Part shown: positions 9,101-15,175 of the stretch, one piece after another | Numbering within the stretch: position 1 is the stretch's first letter | Layout: every line of letters starts with the position of its first letter | NCBI GenBank assembly: GCA_958454405.1 | Contig: CAUEBO010000052.1 | Coordinates: forward strand, 1-19,861 | Origin: an uncultured Eggerthellaceae bacterium | GTDB taxonomy: Bacteria; Actinomycetota; Coriobacteriia; Coriobacteriales; Eggerthellaceae | DNA: 19,861 bases | Direction of reading: 5' to 3' | The notes under the pieces: generated by a model | What the model was told of the DNA's origin: nothing | What the model saw: only the letters and a program-made list of their open reading frames with translations | The model's database searches: none | Position numbers and translations under genes: made by a program

Positions 9101-9416
9101 CGAGGAACTTCCGAGGATCGTCGTTGTAGGCGAGGACGAGCGCGGCGCAGTGCTTGCACATGCCGTCGTACTCGCGGTGGGCGGGGCAGGTGCAGGCGTA
9201 GTCGAGGATGAGGTCGTCCTCCTCATCGAAGGCGATCGAGGCGCGGTAGCGGTCGTCCCATCCGCTGCTGCTGGCCACGAAGGCGCTCAAGGTGGTCTCG
9301 TCGCCGTCGTAGCGCACCTGCTTCGTGAGGATGTCCCTGTTCGAGGACGCGATCGAGCGCGCCCGCGCGAGCGTGCGGGAATGACACAGCCGATTGAGCT
9401 CCTGCTCGGAAATCAT
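6150..9416 (-). CDS. SNF2-family DEAD/DEAH-like helicase with N-terminal SWIM zinc finger
   Basis: ATP-dependent DNA translocase of the bacterial SNF2/HepA-like group, 1088 residues; the biological role of this subgroup is not settled. The SWIM zinc finger is C75-x-C77 ... C87-x-H89. A middle region (about 250-600) matches the usual SNF2-associated N-terminal extension. Helicase motifs are in order: DEMGLGKS (Walker A, about residue 640), LDEAQY (Walker B, about 748), LTGTPMENR (motif III), FSQFTSF (motif IV) and QATDRAHRIGQ (motif VI, about 1025). The start at 9416 is preferred because MISEQELNRL opens the family-like region; the frame stays open to 9701, but that extension overlaps the Nudix gene and looks like translated antisense. 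It stands alone with no nuclease or methylase partner. Confidence 0.92.
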   Translation of the reverse strand: MISEQELNRLCHSRTLARARSIASSNRDILTKQVRYDGDETTLSAFVASSSGWDDRYRASIAFDEEDDLILDYACTCPAHREYDGMCKHCAALVLAYNDDPRKFLGFRAKREAATSTCITEFMKRAEELADEDDLRDSIDIEPTIAYGYRTWSAHFRIVGPQGSYVMKGISEFVERMRAGERFSYGKRLAFTHAPAQLTDRGRAIAQFLDRAVSLRERANGTAFWRNRGRDEVGRDLGLSDAEVIELLDLLVGQTVTVQGTDYGTRSVTHARIVEGDPRITVDLRAAEDGGYLIMRGDDVVLAAQGSRMYVWQDDVLYRCSPEFAQCADFLRNVYDSDESKLYIAEADMPLFCAAALPAIERHLHVRAPQGLEAYRPVPCRLEFFFDKDDAGVTCDAWAVYGEKRRHLVGRATEETPEADKGPAPLRDKRAEEKAVGLIGRYFDPVDVIIDINDDDAVAALVFGGLAKFRALGAVFTTAAFDRLIRDGKPRVTLGVSLAGNLIDLSVSADDLPARELSALLSSYRKRKRYHRMRNGAFLDLQDFDLSQLDRLAADLGITAKQLAAGHVELPAYRAFYLDEEADLDRDRSFARYVDGFRSIDERSYPVPGELAKKLRPYQAEGFRWLSARCDAGFGGILADEMGLGKSIQLIALLLARRDEARATGPSLIVCPASLVYNWLAELERFAPELTARAVVGAKRERARIRAAALDGPGGSDGGCDVLVTSYDLLRIDAADYAGRPFYLCALDEAQYVKNPAALTTRAVKRVQARHRFALTGTPMENRLSELWSIFDFLMPGLLGPYARFRERFEGPVVGGDEAVARRLQAAVGPFMLRRLKTDVLDELPDKLESVVYAPMEGEQRRLYAAHEQRLREQLTEQRKNKKDRGFDERKVEVLAELTKLRQLCCDPRLLYDDYRSHGAKLDAIMELVESARAGGEKALVFSQFTSFLSLIAERLDAAGVPYCTITGATPKKRRLELVNAFNEDDTPAFLVSLKAGGTGLNLTGASVVIHADPWWNAAAQDQATDRAHRIGQTKVVSVQKVIAKDTIEERIVRLQEAKSELADRIVGASGISLASLSRDDLIDLLQG

Positions 9417-9501
9417 GTGCGACGCCCCCCTCGAAGTTCGAACGCCCATTCTATCGCGTAAGAACGTTTGTTTGGTGGTGGAATCCGGCAGGGGCGGTGA
9501 A

Positions 9502-10101
9502 TTACAGAAGAGCATCAAGATCGACGACGGCCAGCTTGTCGATGAGCTTGCGATAGACATGCTCGCGCATCCACGGTTCGCTGGAGGCGCTGCAGACGTC
9601 GCCGAGGGGCATCCAGCGCACGCCGCTGTTCTCATCGGGCTTGGCGCGCAAAGGTTCGTTCGGCGAGGCGACGGCCAGATACGTGACGTTGAGATGCACA
9701 TGGGAGCTCACGTACCGTCCGCGCTTGACGTGCCCGTTCACGGCGAGCGCCTCAAGCGAGAAGATGCCGCCCGGCCTGCACGGCACGAGGCGGGCGCATG
9801 CGATGCCGGTTTCCTCCTCCAGCTCGCGCAGCGCTGCGCGAGCGAGGTCGTGATCGCCGTCGGCGTGCCCGCCGATCCAGCTCCATGAATCGTAGAGGTT
9901 GTGATAGACCATGAGCGCCTTGGTCGCCGTTGGGTCGATTGTCCAGATCGAACAGGTCAGATGGGCGGGCGAGGAGCGGTCGTACGCATGCGGATCGGTT
10001 TCGAGCGCGTGCAGGATGATGGGGCGATCGGCAGCTTCCTGCTCGTTGTAAGGCCGATAGGCGCGTATGTCGTCGACGAGAGACATGGGGGCATTGTACA
10101 T
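9502..10101 (-). CDS. Nudix hydrolase
   Basis: Predicted hydrolase of nucleoside-diphosphate-linked compounds; substrate unknown. 199 residues with a Nudix box at about residues 78-100: GGHADGDHDL followed by RELEEETGI. The core REUxEExGU is intact, but the first conserved Glu of the box is His here (GDH in place of GE); variants of the GGHADG type occur in a recognisable Nudix subgroup, so this need not mean loss of activity. The start at 10101 gives MYNAPMSLVDD; an in-frame ATG at 10086 (MSLVDD) is equally plausible, and neither has a clear Shine-Dalgarno. It lies 85 bp upstream of the helicase gene on the same strand and is divergent from cas3. Confidence 0.85.
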   Translation of the reverse strand: MYNAPMSLVDDIRAYRPYNEQEAADRPIILHALETDPHAYDRSSPAHLTCSIWTIDPTATKALMVYHNLYDSWSWIGGHADGDHDLARAALRELEEETGIACARLVPCRPGGIFSLEALAVNGHVKRGRYVSSHVHLNVTYLAVASPNEPLRAKPDENSGVRWMPLGDVCSASSEPWMREHVYRKLIDKLAVVDLDALL

Positions 10102-10330
10102 CGCGGTGCCCTATCCGCAGTACCCAGCCGTAACTCTACTTAAAAAGCTGTTTCTTCCGGCAATGGACGAGAGCGTTTCTTTATGAGTCCTTCATACGGT
10201 ACAGGCGATCAAAATGTATCGGGTATTCTAAAGGCTGCATAACAATGATCGTGCAACTGAGGCATAATGAAACACATCAGGCTGTCCCGATGGAAGCTGT
10301 GGTCATTGTGGCGTCCGGCAGGAGGTTTCC
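10102..10330. other. Divergent intergenic region, Nudix gene / cas3
   Basis: 229 bp that must hold promoters for both directions. It is visibly richer in A and T than the flanking genes (for example around 10136-10270). I see no convincing -35/-10 pair; CATAAT at 10263-10268 and TATTCT at 10224-10229 are the best plus-strand -10 candidates. The cas3 ribosome binding site AGGAGGT is at 10320-10326. Confidence 0.4.
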
Positions 10331-12529
10331 ATGCATGTTTCCCATATCTCCGAAGACGGTCGGTACGAAAATGTGGTGGATCATCTTCGCGAGGTCGCTG
10401 AGATGGCGGCTGAGTTCGCACAGCCGTTTGGAGCCGAGGCGTGGGCTTATGCCGCAGGCATGGTGCACGACATCGGCAAGTACTCCGCAGAATTCCAGAA
10501 CCGAATTCTACGCGAAGGCCACAAGGTGGATCACTCCACAGCGGGGGCAGCTTTGCTGGATCGGTTGGGTTTGAAGCTGCTCGCCTATTGCGTTGCCGGC
10601 CATCATGCGGGGCTTCCCGACGGGGGCACGACTGCCGACGTGGAAGACTGCGCGACCTTGCACGGTCGTTTGCAACGAGCGAAATGCGGGAGCATTCCCG
10701 ATTGCGCTGCCTACGCAAGCGAAGTGGAGCTTGGGTTCCCGCAGGGGCCCTCTATCGAGCCCGTCTCCAGTGCTCGGGAAGACAGTGCCTACTCGCTCTC
10801 GTTTTTGACGCGCATGGTGTTCTCCTGCTTGGTGGATGCGGACTTTCTTTGCACCGAGAGATTCATGCAGGGCGAAAGGCGTGATCCGCTTTCGGAGCAA
10901 TCTCTCGCCGATCTGCTGGGTTGCCTGAAAGGAGAGGTAGCCCGCTTCTACCCACCGACGAGCGCTCTCAACGAAATGCGCTGCCAGGTGCTGGATGCGT
11001 GCGTCCAAGCTGCCTCGAACGACCCTGGTTTCTTCTCGCTGACGGTTCCCACCGGAGGCGGGAAGACGTACGCATCGCTGCTCTTCGCGCTCGAGCATGC
11101 GGTCAAACACGATGCGCGCCGGGTGGTCTACGCCGTGCCCTACACGTCGATCATCGAGCAGAACGCACGCGTCTTTCGCGATGTGCTGGGAGAACGCAGC
11201 GTTTTGGAGCATCACGCGAACTTCGATTTCGACTTCGACGAGGAGGTGGAATCGGACAAGTCCGGCGACGTGAAGAAGGCGCTTCGCCGAGCGTCCGAGA
11301 ACTGGGACGCGCCCGTCGTGGTAACGACGAACGTGCAATTCTTCGAGTCGCTCTATGGTAGCCGGACATCGCGCTGCCGTAAGCTGCACAATATCGCGAA
11401 CAGCGTGATCGTGCTTGACGAGGTGCAGATGGTTCCCACCAAGCAGCTTCTTCCTTGTCTGCGAGCGCTTATAGAGCTCGTGGCGAACTACGGTTGCTCG
11501 GTGGTGCTGTGCACGGCGACGCAGCCGGCCTTCAATGGGGCGCTTGGACGAAAGGGGTTCGCCGTGCGCGAGATCGCGCCCGCACCGTCGGAATTGTTCA
11601 AGAAGCTTAAACGCGTCTCGTATCGTTTCGACGGCGTGCTCGGTGACGACGATCTTGCAGCACGTTTGGCGAATTGCGACCAGGCGCTTTGCATCGTGAA
11701 CAGCCGCAAACAGGCGGGGCGGCTGCATGAGCTGCTCGATGGGGAAGGCTTGTACCATCTGACAACCCTCATGCATCCTGTGCATCGTGAGCACGTGCTG
11801 AACGAGATCCGGCAACGTCTGCGCGAGGGCCGAACTTGCCGGGTTGTGGCGACGAGCCTGATAGAAGCGGGCGTCGACGTTGATTTCCCTGTGGTCTACC
11901 GCGCGCTCGCTGGTGTGGACAGCATGGTGCAAGCGGCTGGTCGATGCAATCGAGAAGGCCGGCAGTCGGCCGAGGAAAGCATCGTGCACGTGTTCGAGCC
12001 CGCCGACGGCTACACGCTGCCTTCTGATGTCGCGCAGAAAGCGGCGATAGCACGGAGCGTCATAAGCGAGATGGAGAGGGTGGCATGCGAGGCGTGCGAT
12101 ATTGGGACTCTCGAGGCGATCGACGCATACTTCACAAGGCTGTACAACGTGCGCGAAGGAGCGCTTGACGCATCAGAAGTGCTGCACGATCTCGAAGGGT
12201 TCAGTCTGAAATCCCTCAGCATACCCTTCAAGCGTGCGGCCAACGATTTCCGCATGATCGAGGAAGGCTCGCACACGGTAGTGATACCAGATCCGGAGAT
12301 CGAAGCCGATGTTATCGCGGTGAAAGCCGGTTTCGCGAATCGCTCGACCATGCGCAGGCTCTCACGCTATGCTGTCGGCGTTTACGACGGGGATCTCAAG
12401 GCCTTGCTGCGAAGCGGCAAGGTAGAGCCCCTCGCCGAGGGCCTGTTCTTGCTGATTGATGAAACGTGCTACTCGGAGCAACGCGGACTGGATCTGAAAA
12501 TCGAAGAAGGTGAGGGAATATTCCTGTAA
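10331..12529 (+). CDS. cas3: Type I-C CRISPR-associated helicase/nuclease Cas3 (HD + DExH)
   Basis: Recruited by target-bound Cascade, it unwinds and degrades the target DNA. 732 residues. The N-terminal HD nuclease has H18, the H46-D47 pair in MVHDIGK, H68 in DHSTAGA and H91-H92 in GHHAGLPD. The SF2 helicase has VPTGGGKT (K245), DEVQ at 363-366 in place of DEAH as is usual for Cas3, the TAT motif at 395-397 and QAAGRCNR at 534-541. The start has AGGAGGT 4 bases upstream. It is followed by a hairpin and then a fresh promoter, so it is a separate transcription unit from cas5c onward. No inactivating change is seen. Confidence 0.97.
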   Translation: MHVSHISEDGRYENVVDHLREVAEMAAEFAQPFGAEAWAYAAGMVHDIGKYSAEFQNRILREGHKVDHSTAGAALLDRLGLKLLAYCVAGHHAGLPDGGTTADVEDCATLHGRLQRAKCGSIPDCAAYASEVELGFPQGPSIEPVSSAREDSAYSLSFLTRMVFSCLVDADFLCTERFMQGERRDPLSEQSLADLLGCLKGEVARFYPPTSALNEMRCQVLDACVQAASNDPGFFSLTVPTGGGKTYASLLFALEHAVKHDARRVVYAVPYTSIIEQNARVFRDVLGERSVLEHHANFDFDFDEEVESDKSGDVKKALRRASENWDAPVVVTTNVQFFESLYGSRTSRCRKLHNIANSVIVLDEVQMVPTKQLLPCLRALIELVANYGCSVVLCTATQPAFNGALGRKGFAVREIAPAPSELFKKLKRVSYRFDGVLGDDDLAARLANCDQALCIVNSRKQAGRLHELLDGEGLYHLTTLMHPVHREHVLNEIRQRLREGRTCRVVATSLIEAGVDVDFPVVYRALAGVDSMVQAAGRCNREGRQSAEESIVHVFEPADGYTLPSDVAQKAAIARSVISEMERVACEACDIGTLEAIDAYFTRLYNVREGALDASEVLHDLEGFSLKSLSIPFKRAANDFRMIEEGSHTVVIPDPEIEADVIAVKAGFANRSTMRRLSRYAVGVYDGDLKALLRSGKVEPLAEGLFLLIDETCYSEQRGLDLKIEEGEGIFL

Positions 12530-12564
12530 CGACACCGAGGCGCTTGGAGCGCCCCGGTGTCGTT
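12528..12564. terminator. Strong hairpin between cas3 and cas5c, possibly shared by two convergent transcripts
   Basis: AACGACACCG + GGCGC, loop TTGGA, GCGCC + CGGTGTCGTT: a 15-bp stem with one A/C mismatch. It begins inside the cas3 stop codon. It can end the cas3 mRNA on plus, and on minus it directly follows the 23-nt guide of the crRNA-like RNA. Neither side carries a long T-run, so intrinsic termination is plausible rather than certain; on minus it may instead act as a stable 3' end. Confidence 0.65.
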
Positions 12565-12587
12565 GTCGCTTAACTGGTTATAAGAAT

Positions 12588-12615
12588 ATTTCAACCCTCA
12601 TTGCGTTGCAATGAC
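12588..12615 (-). repeat. Degenerate CRISPR repeat (psi-repeat 1), opposite in orientation to the array
   Basis: On minus it reads GTCATTGC AAC GCAATGA GGGTTGAAAT. Against the array repeat, the last 10 bases are identical and the first four (GTCA) are kept. The stem bases differ but still pair (TCATTGC with GCAATGA, 7 bp), which is compensatory change. It is 5 nt shorter than the 33-nt array repeat, all lost from stem and loop. Confidence 0.8.
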
Positions 12616-12621
12616 GTGGAC

Positions 12622-12650
12622 ATTGTGAACGAAAGCACCTTGAAAATCAA
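12622..12650 (-). promoter_or_regulatory. Candidate promoter for the crRNA-like RNA
   Basis: On minus: -35 TTGATT (12650-12645), 17-bp spacer, -10 CACAAT (12627-12622), then 6 bases to the first base of psi-repeat 1 at 12615. Each hexamer matches four of six consensus bases, but the spacing and the coincidence of the predicted start with the repeat edge are good. Confidence 0.55.
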
Positions 12651-12668
12651 ATACGAGGACGGGTGACC

Positions 12669-12699
12669 TTGACGGTTTTAATTGCGCATGGTATATAAT
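12669..12699 (+). promoter_or_regulatory. Promoter of the cas5c-cas8c-cas7c-cas4-cas1-cas2 operon
   Basis: -35 TTGACG at 12669-12674; -10 either TATATA at 12692-12697 (17-bp spacer) or the perfect TATAAT at 12694-12699 (19-bp spacer), preceded by TGG. The surrounding stretch is unusually A+T-rich for this genome. The predicted start is near 12706, giving a leader of about 50 bases before the cas5c ATG. Strong SD AAAGGAGGT at 12746-12754. Confidence 0.75.
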
Positions 12700-12715
12700 A
12701 GAGATACAGATTCAG

Positions 12716-12738
12716 GCATAAACTGTAATTAGAATGAA
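12716..12738 (-). promoter_or_regulatory. Candidate Cascade operator: PAM plus partial protospacer for the crRNA-like guide
   Basis: On minus: TTC (12738-12736) followed by ATTCTAATTACAG onward from 12735. Compared with the guide, bases 1-5, 7, 8, 10, 11, 15-17, 19 and 20 are identical (14 of 20); mismatches are at 6, 9, 12, 13, 14 and 18, and pairing ends after 20. The site lies between the predicted start of transcription and the cas5c ribosome binding site, where bound Cascade would block elongation. Confidence 0.6.
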
Positions 12739-12758
12739 AAAAATGAAAGGAGGTATCA

Positions 12759-13421
12759 ATGACATACGGAATCCAGATCGAGGTCTGGGGCGAGCGGGCG
12801 CTCTTCACGCGGCCAGAGTTATCGGTGGAACGCGTTTCGTACGACGCGATCACGCCATCGGCAGCTCGCGGGCTGATAGAGAGCATCTACTGGCATCCCG
12901 GTATGCGCTACACGATCGACCGCATACACGTGCTAAATCCTATCCGCTTCACCAACGTGCGGCGAAACGAGGTCAAGTCGAAGGCGCTCGCCAGCTCCAT
13001 GAGGAGCGTCATGACGCATGGAGGCGCGCTGCCCTGCATCAACACGAAAGAGGATATCCAGCAACGCGCCTCGTTGATCCTTACCGACGTGCGCTATGTG
13101 ATAGAGGCTCATTTCGAATTGACCGACCGAGCGAAGCCCGAAGACAACCCCGGTAAGTTCAAGGATATCATAAGGCGAAGGCTTGAACGAGGCCAATGCT
13201 ATTCGACACCGTATTTCGGAACGCGCGAGTTCGCGGCTCGCTTCAAGGCATGCGACGGAGACATTCCCCAGGGGTGCTATGCGGGCTCTGACGAGCGCGA
13301 TCTCGGCCTTATGCTCTACGACATGGATTACTCCGATCCGCAGAACATCACGCCGATGTTCTTCCGCGCGGTCATGCGCAACGGCGTGATCGACGTGGCG
13401 GGAAGCGAGGTGTTCCGATGA
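12759..13421 (+). CDS. cas5c: Type I-C CRISPR-associated protein Cas5c (Cas5d), crRNA-processing endoribonuclease
   Basis: In type I-C there is no Cas6; Cas5 cuts pre-crRNA at the base of the repeat hairpin and stays on the 5' handle in Cascade. 220 residues, normal for the family. N-terminal MTYGIQIEVWGERALFTRPE and the segment SARGLIESIYWHPGMRY-like at about 34-51 are typical; Y44 lies where the family has its catalytic Tyr. The later Lys/His pair known from characterised Cas5d I cannot place with confidence. The start has AAAGGAGGT 4 bases upstream, the strongest SD in the locus. The stop overlaps the cas8c start (ATGA, 13418-13421). Confidence 0.95.
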   Translation: MTYGIQIEVWGERALFTRPELSVERVSYDAITPSAARGLIESIYWHPGMRYTIDRIHVLNPIRFTNVRRNEVKSKALASSMRSVMTHGGALPCINTKEDIQQRASLILTDVRYVIEAHFELTDRAKPEDNPGKFKDIIRRRLERGQCYSTPYFGTREFAARFKACDGDIPQGCYAGSDERDLGLMLYDMDYSDPQNITPMFFRAVMRNGVIDVAGSEVFR

Positions 13422-15172
13422 TCCTACAAGCGCTTGCCGACTACTACGAGCAGCTGTCGAGGGAGCATTCCGATAGGATCGCGCGACCGGGATGGTGCTC
13501 GCGTCAGGTGGCCTTCATGCTGGAACTCTCGCCCGAAGGCGAGCTGGTCAACGTGATTCCTGCTGAGGAGAAACGGGGCTGGACGAGAGTGGTGCCCGAA
13601 CAGGCGAAGCGCACCGTGGGCGTGACGGCCAACCTTTTGTGCGACAATGCAACCTATTTTTTGGGACTCGATGCCAAAGGCAAGCCCGAGCGCGCCCTTC
13701 GGTGCTTCGAAGACGCGCGGCAAAAGCATCTCGAGCTACTCGCCGGCGTCGATTCGCCGGCCGCAACCGCGATTCGGTCTTTCTTTGAAACGTGGAATGC
13801 GGAGGAGGCATCGGAGCATCCTTGCGTGACAGATGCTGGCGAGGGGCTGCTTGCGGGAGGCAACCTCGTGTTCTTCGTCCAGGGCCGCGAAGCTCTCGCT
13901 GATCGCAATATCTGCGCGGCATGGGATCGATGCTACGAACAGCCCGGTGAGGATGAAGAGATGATGACCTGTCTGGTCACCGGCGAGAAGGCTCCTATCG
14001 CCCGGTTGCATCCTGCCATCAAAGGCGTGATGGGGGCACAGGCGATGGGGGCGTCGCTCGTGGGCTTCAACGCGCGTGCGTTCGAATCATACGGTCACGA
14101 TGAAGAGCAGGGGTTGAACGCCCCGGTAAGCGAGCGGGCGACGTTTGCGTACACGACCGCCCTGAACTACCTGCTATCCGATCGCAGCCATCATATGCGC
14201 CTCGGCGATACTACGATCGTGTATTGGGCTGATAGCGACGATGAAGATTGCTCGGGCCTGTTCTCGCAGGTGATCAATCCGTACTTCGGTGAACGCAGCG
14301 AAGGCGAAGACGATCCCGACGAGAAGCTCGACGCGATCATGAGCGCCTTGGTTGCCGGGCGACAGGTGGAAAATGCGAAACTCGATGCGACGTTCCACGT
14401 ACTCGGGCTCGCCCCGAACGCGGCGCGGCTGTCGGTGCGATTCTTCCTGTCCGACACGTTCGGCTCCATGTTGGATAACTTGCGGAGGCACTACGACCGG
14501 ATCGATATCGCCCATGCGCCGTACGAGAAGAAGTACCTCTCGCCGTATTTCCTGCTAGCAGAGACAGCGAATCCGAATGCCAAGCAAGCGGCCGCTACGT
14601 CGGTGCTCGCGGGCGCCCTCATGCGCTCGATATTGGCCGACGCGCCGTACCCTGAAGCGCTATATTCGAACGCGCTGCTGCGGGTGAGGGCGACGCAAGA
14701 CGACGATGATCGCCGCACACGCAAGGTGACGCGCGGGCGCGCGGCTATCGTGAAGGCGTATCTCATCAAGAATCGCAACAAAGACAAGGAGGCGGTGACA
14801 GTGTCGCTCGACGAAACGAGAAGAGATGCCCCCTACATGCTGGGACGATTGTTCTCCGTGCTGGAACGTGTGCAGGAAGAGGCCAATCCAGGCGTCAAAA
14901 CCACGATCAAGAACAGGTACTTCGACTCGGCGAACGCTACGCCGGGCGTGGTATTCCCGGTCATCATGAAGCTTGGGCAGAACCATCTGAATAAGATAGC
15001 CGGTGATCGGAAAGGGCTGGCGGTATTCTACGAGAAGCAGATACAGGAGCTGTGTGACGGAATCCAAGGGTTCCCCAAGCGCCTTTCACTATCGGAACAG
15101 GGCGACTTTATCTTGGGGTACTACCATCAAACTCAAAAGCGCTACGAGAAGAAAAACGATCAGGAGGGCTAA
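13418..15172 (+). CDS. cas8c: Type I-C CRISPR-associated protein Cas8c (Csd1), Cascade large subunit
   Basis: Large subunit that reads the PAM and helps open the target duplex. 584 residues, family-typical. The central block CLVTGEKAPIARLHP, with IKGVMGAQAMGASLVGFN after it and then AFESYG, is the hallmark of Csd1. The C-terminal 123 residues form the small-subunit-like helical domain and can be translated separately (see cas11c). The start overlaps the cas5c stop by four bases, so the two are coupled. Three bases separate it from cas7c. No frameshift or gap is seen. Confidence 0.95.
   Translation: MILQALADYYEQLSREHSDRIARPGWCSRQVAFMLELSPEGELVNVIPAEEKRGWTRVVPEQAKRTVGVTANLLCDNATYFLGLDAKGKPERALRCFEDARQKHLELLAGVDSPAATAIRSFFETWNAEEASEHPCVTDAGEGLLAGGNLVFFVQGREALADRNICAAWDRCYEQPGEDEEMMTCLVTGEKAPIARLHPAIKGVMGAQAMGASLVGFNARAFESYGHDEEQGLNAPVSERATFAYTTALNYLLSDRSHHMRLGDTTIVYWADSDDEDCSGLFSQVINPYFGERSEGEDDPDEKLDAIMSALVAGRQVENAKLDATFHVLGLAPNAARLSVRFFLSDTFGSMLDNLRRHYDRIDIAHAPYEKKYLSPYFLLAETANPNAKQAAATSVLAGALMRSILADAPYPEALYSNALLRVRATQDDDDRRTRKVTRGRAAIVKAYLIKNRNKDKEAVTVSLDETRRDAPYMLGRLFSVLERVQEEANPGVKTTIKNRYFDSANATPGVVFPVIMKLGQNHLNKIAGDRKGLAVFYEKQIQELCDGIQGFPKRLSLSEQGDFILGYYHQTQKRYEKKNDQEG
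14801..15172 (+). CDS. cas11c: Internally translated small subunit Cas11c from the cas8c 3' end
   Basis: In type I-C systems the Cascade small subunit Cas11c is made from an internal start inside cas8c (established for other I-C loci). Here AAGGAGG at 14786-14792 lies 8 bases before an in-frame GTG at 14801; a second in-frame GTG at 14795 is too close to the SD. The product is 123 residues from VSLDETRRDAPYMLGRLF to the cas8c stop, the size reported for Cas11c, and covers the conserved ATPGVVFPVIMKLGQNHLNK helix region. The internal SD is much stronger than needed for the surrounding codons (Lys-Glu-Ala). Expression itself cannot be seen from sequence. Confidence 0.75.
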   Translation: MSLDETRRDAPYMLGRLFSVLERVQEEANPGVKTTIKNRYFDSANATPGVVFPVIMKLGQNHLNKIAGDRKGLAVFYEKQIQELCDGIQGFPKRLSLSEQGDFILGYYHQTQKRYEKKNDQEG

Positions 15173-15175
15173 ACC

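Larger units (their letters stand above)
12528..12615 (-). ncRNA. Candidate crRNA-like autoregulatory RNA (psi-repeat, 23-nt guide, hairpin)
   Basis: Read on minus, the segment contains a 28-nt degenerate CRISPR repeat (12615 to 12588), a 23-nt guide (12587 to 12565) and a 15-bp hairpin (12564 to 12528), 88 nt in all. The repeat retains GTCA at its start and the handle GGGTTGAAAT at its end. A promoter-like pair upstream predicts transcription from the first repeat base. The guide begins ATTCTTAT and pairs with the 5' untranslated region of cas5c next to a TTC PAM. Cas5c should be able to cut below the hairpin and leave an 11-nt handle, as on true repeats. The family parallel is the CreA/CreR class of crRNA-like RNAs that direct Cascade to cas or toxin promoters. 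Function here is inferred. Confidence 0.7.

Noticed and set aside
6150..9416. SNF2 helicase near the CRISPR locus as part of a further defence system
   Set aside because: SWIM/SNF2 proteins are widespread; there is no methylase, nuclease or other defence partner next to it, and it lies on the opposite strand beyond a Nudix gene.
9417..9701. N-terminal extension of the helicase frame
   Set aside because: It overlaps the Nudix gene on the same strand in another frame, and its Ser/Arg/Pro-rich residues do not look like a real domain; the ATG at 9416 fits better.
10255..10275. TTC followed by ATTATG on minus upstream of cas3 as a second target of the cas5c-linked guide
   Set aside because: Only bases 1-3 and 5 of the seed match, and pairing does not continue in register.
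12616..12758. A small toxin gene (CreT-like) beside the crRNA-like RNA
   Set aside because: The only tiny open frames (for example GTG at 12616, 16 residues) have no ribosome binding site and no run of rare codons; the ATG at 12734 overlaps the cas5c SD and is out of frame. The unit looks like an autoregulator, not a toxin-antitoxin pair.
14108..14120. GGGTTGAA inside cas8c as another repeat-like element
   Set aside because: There is no repeat-type hairpin upstream; the codons encode normal Cas8c residues.
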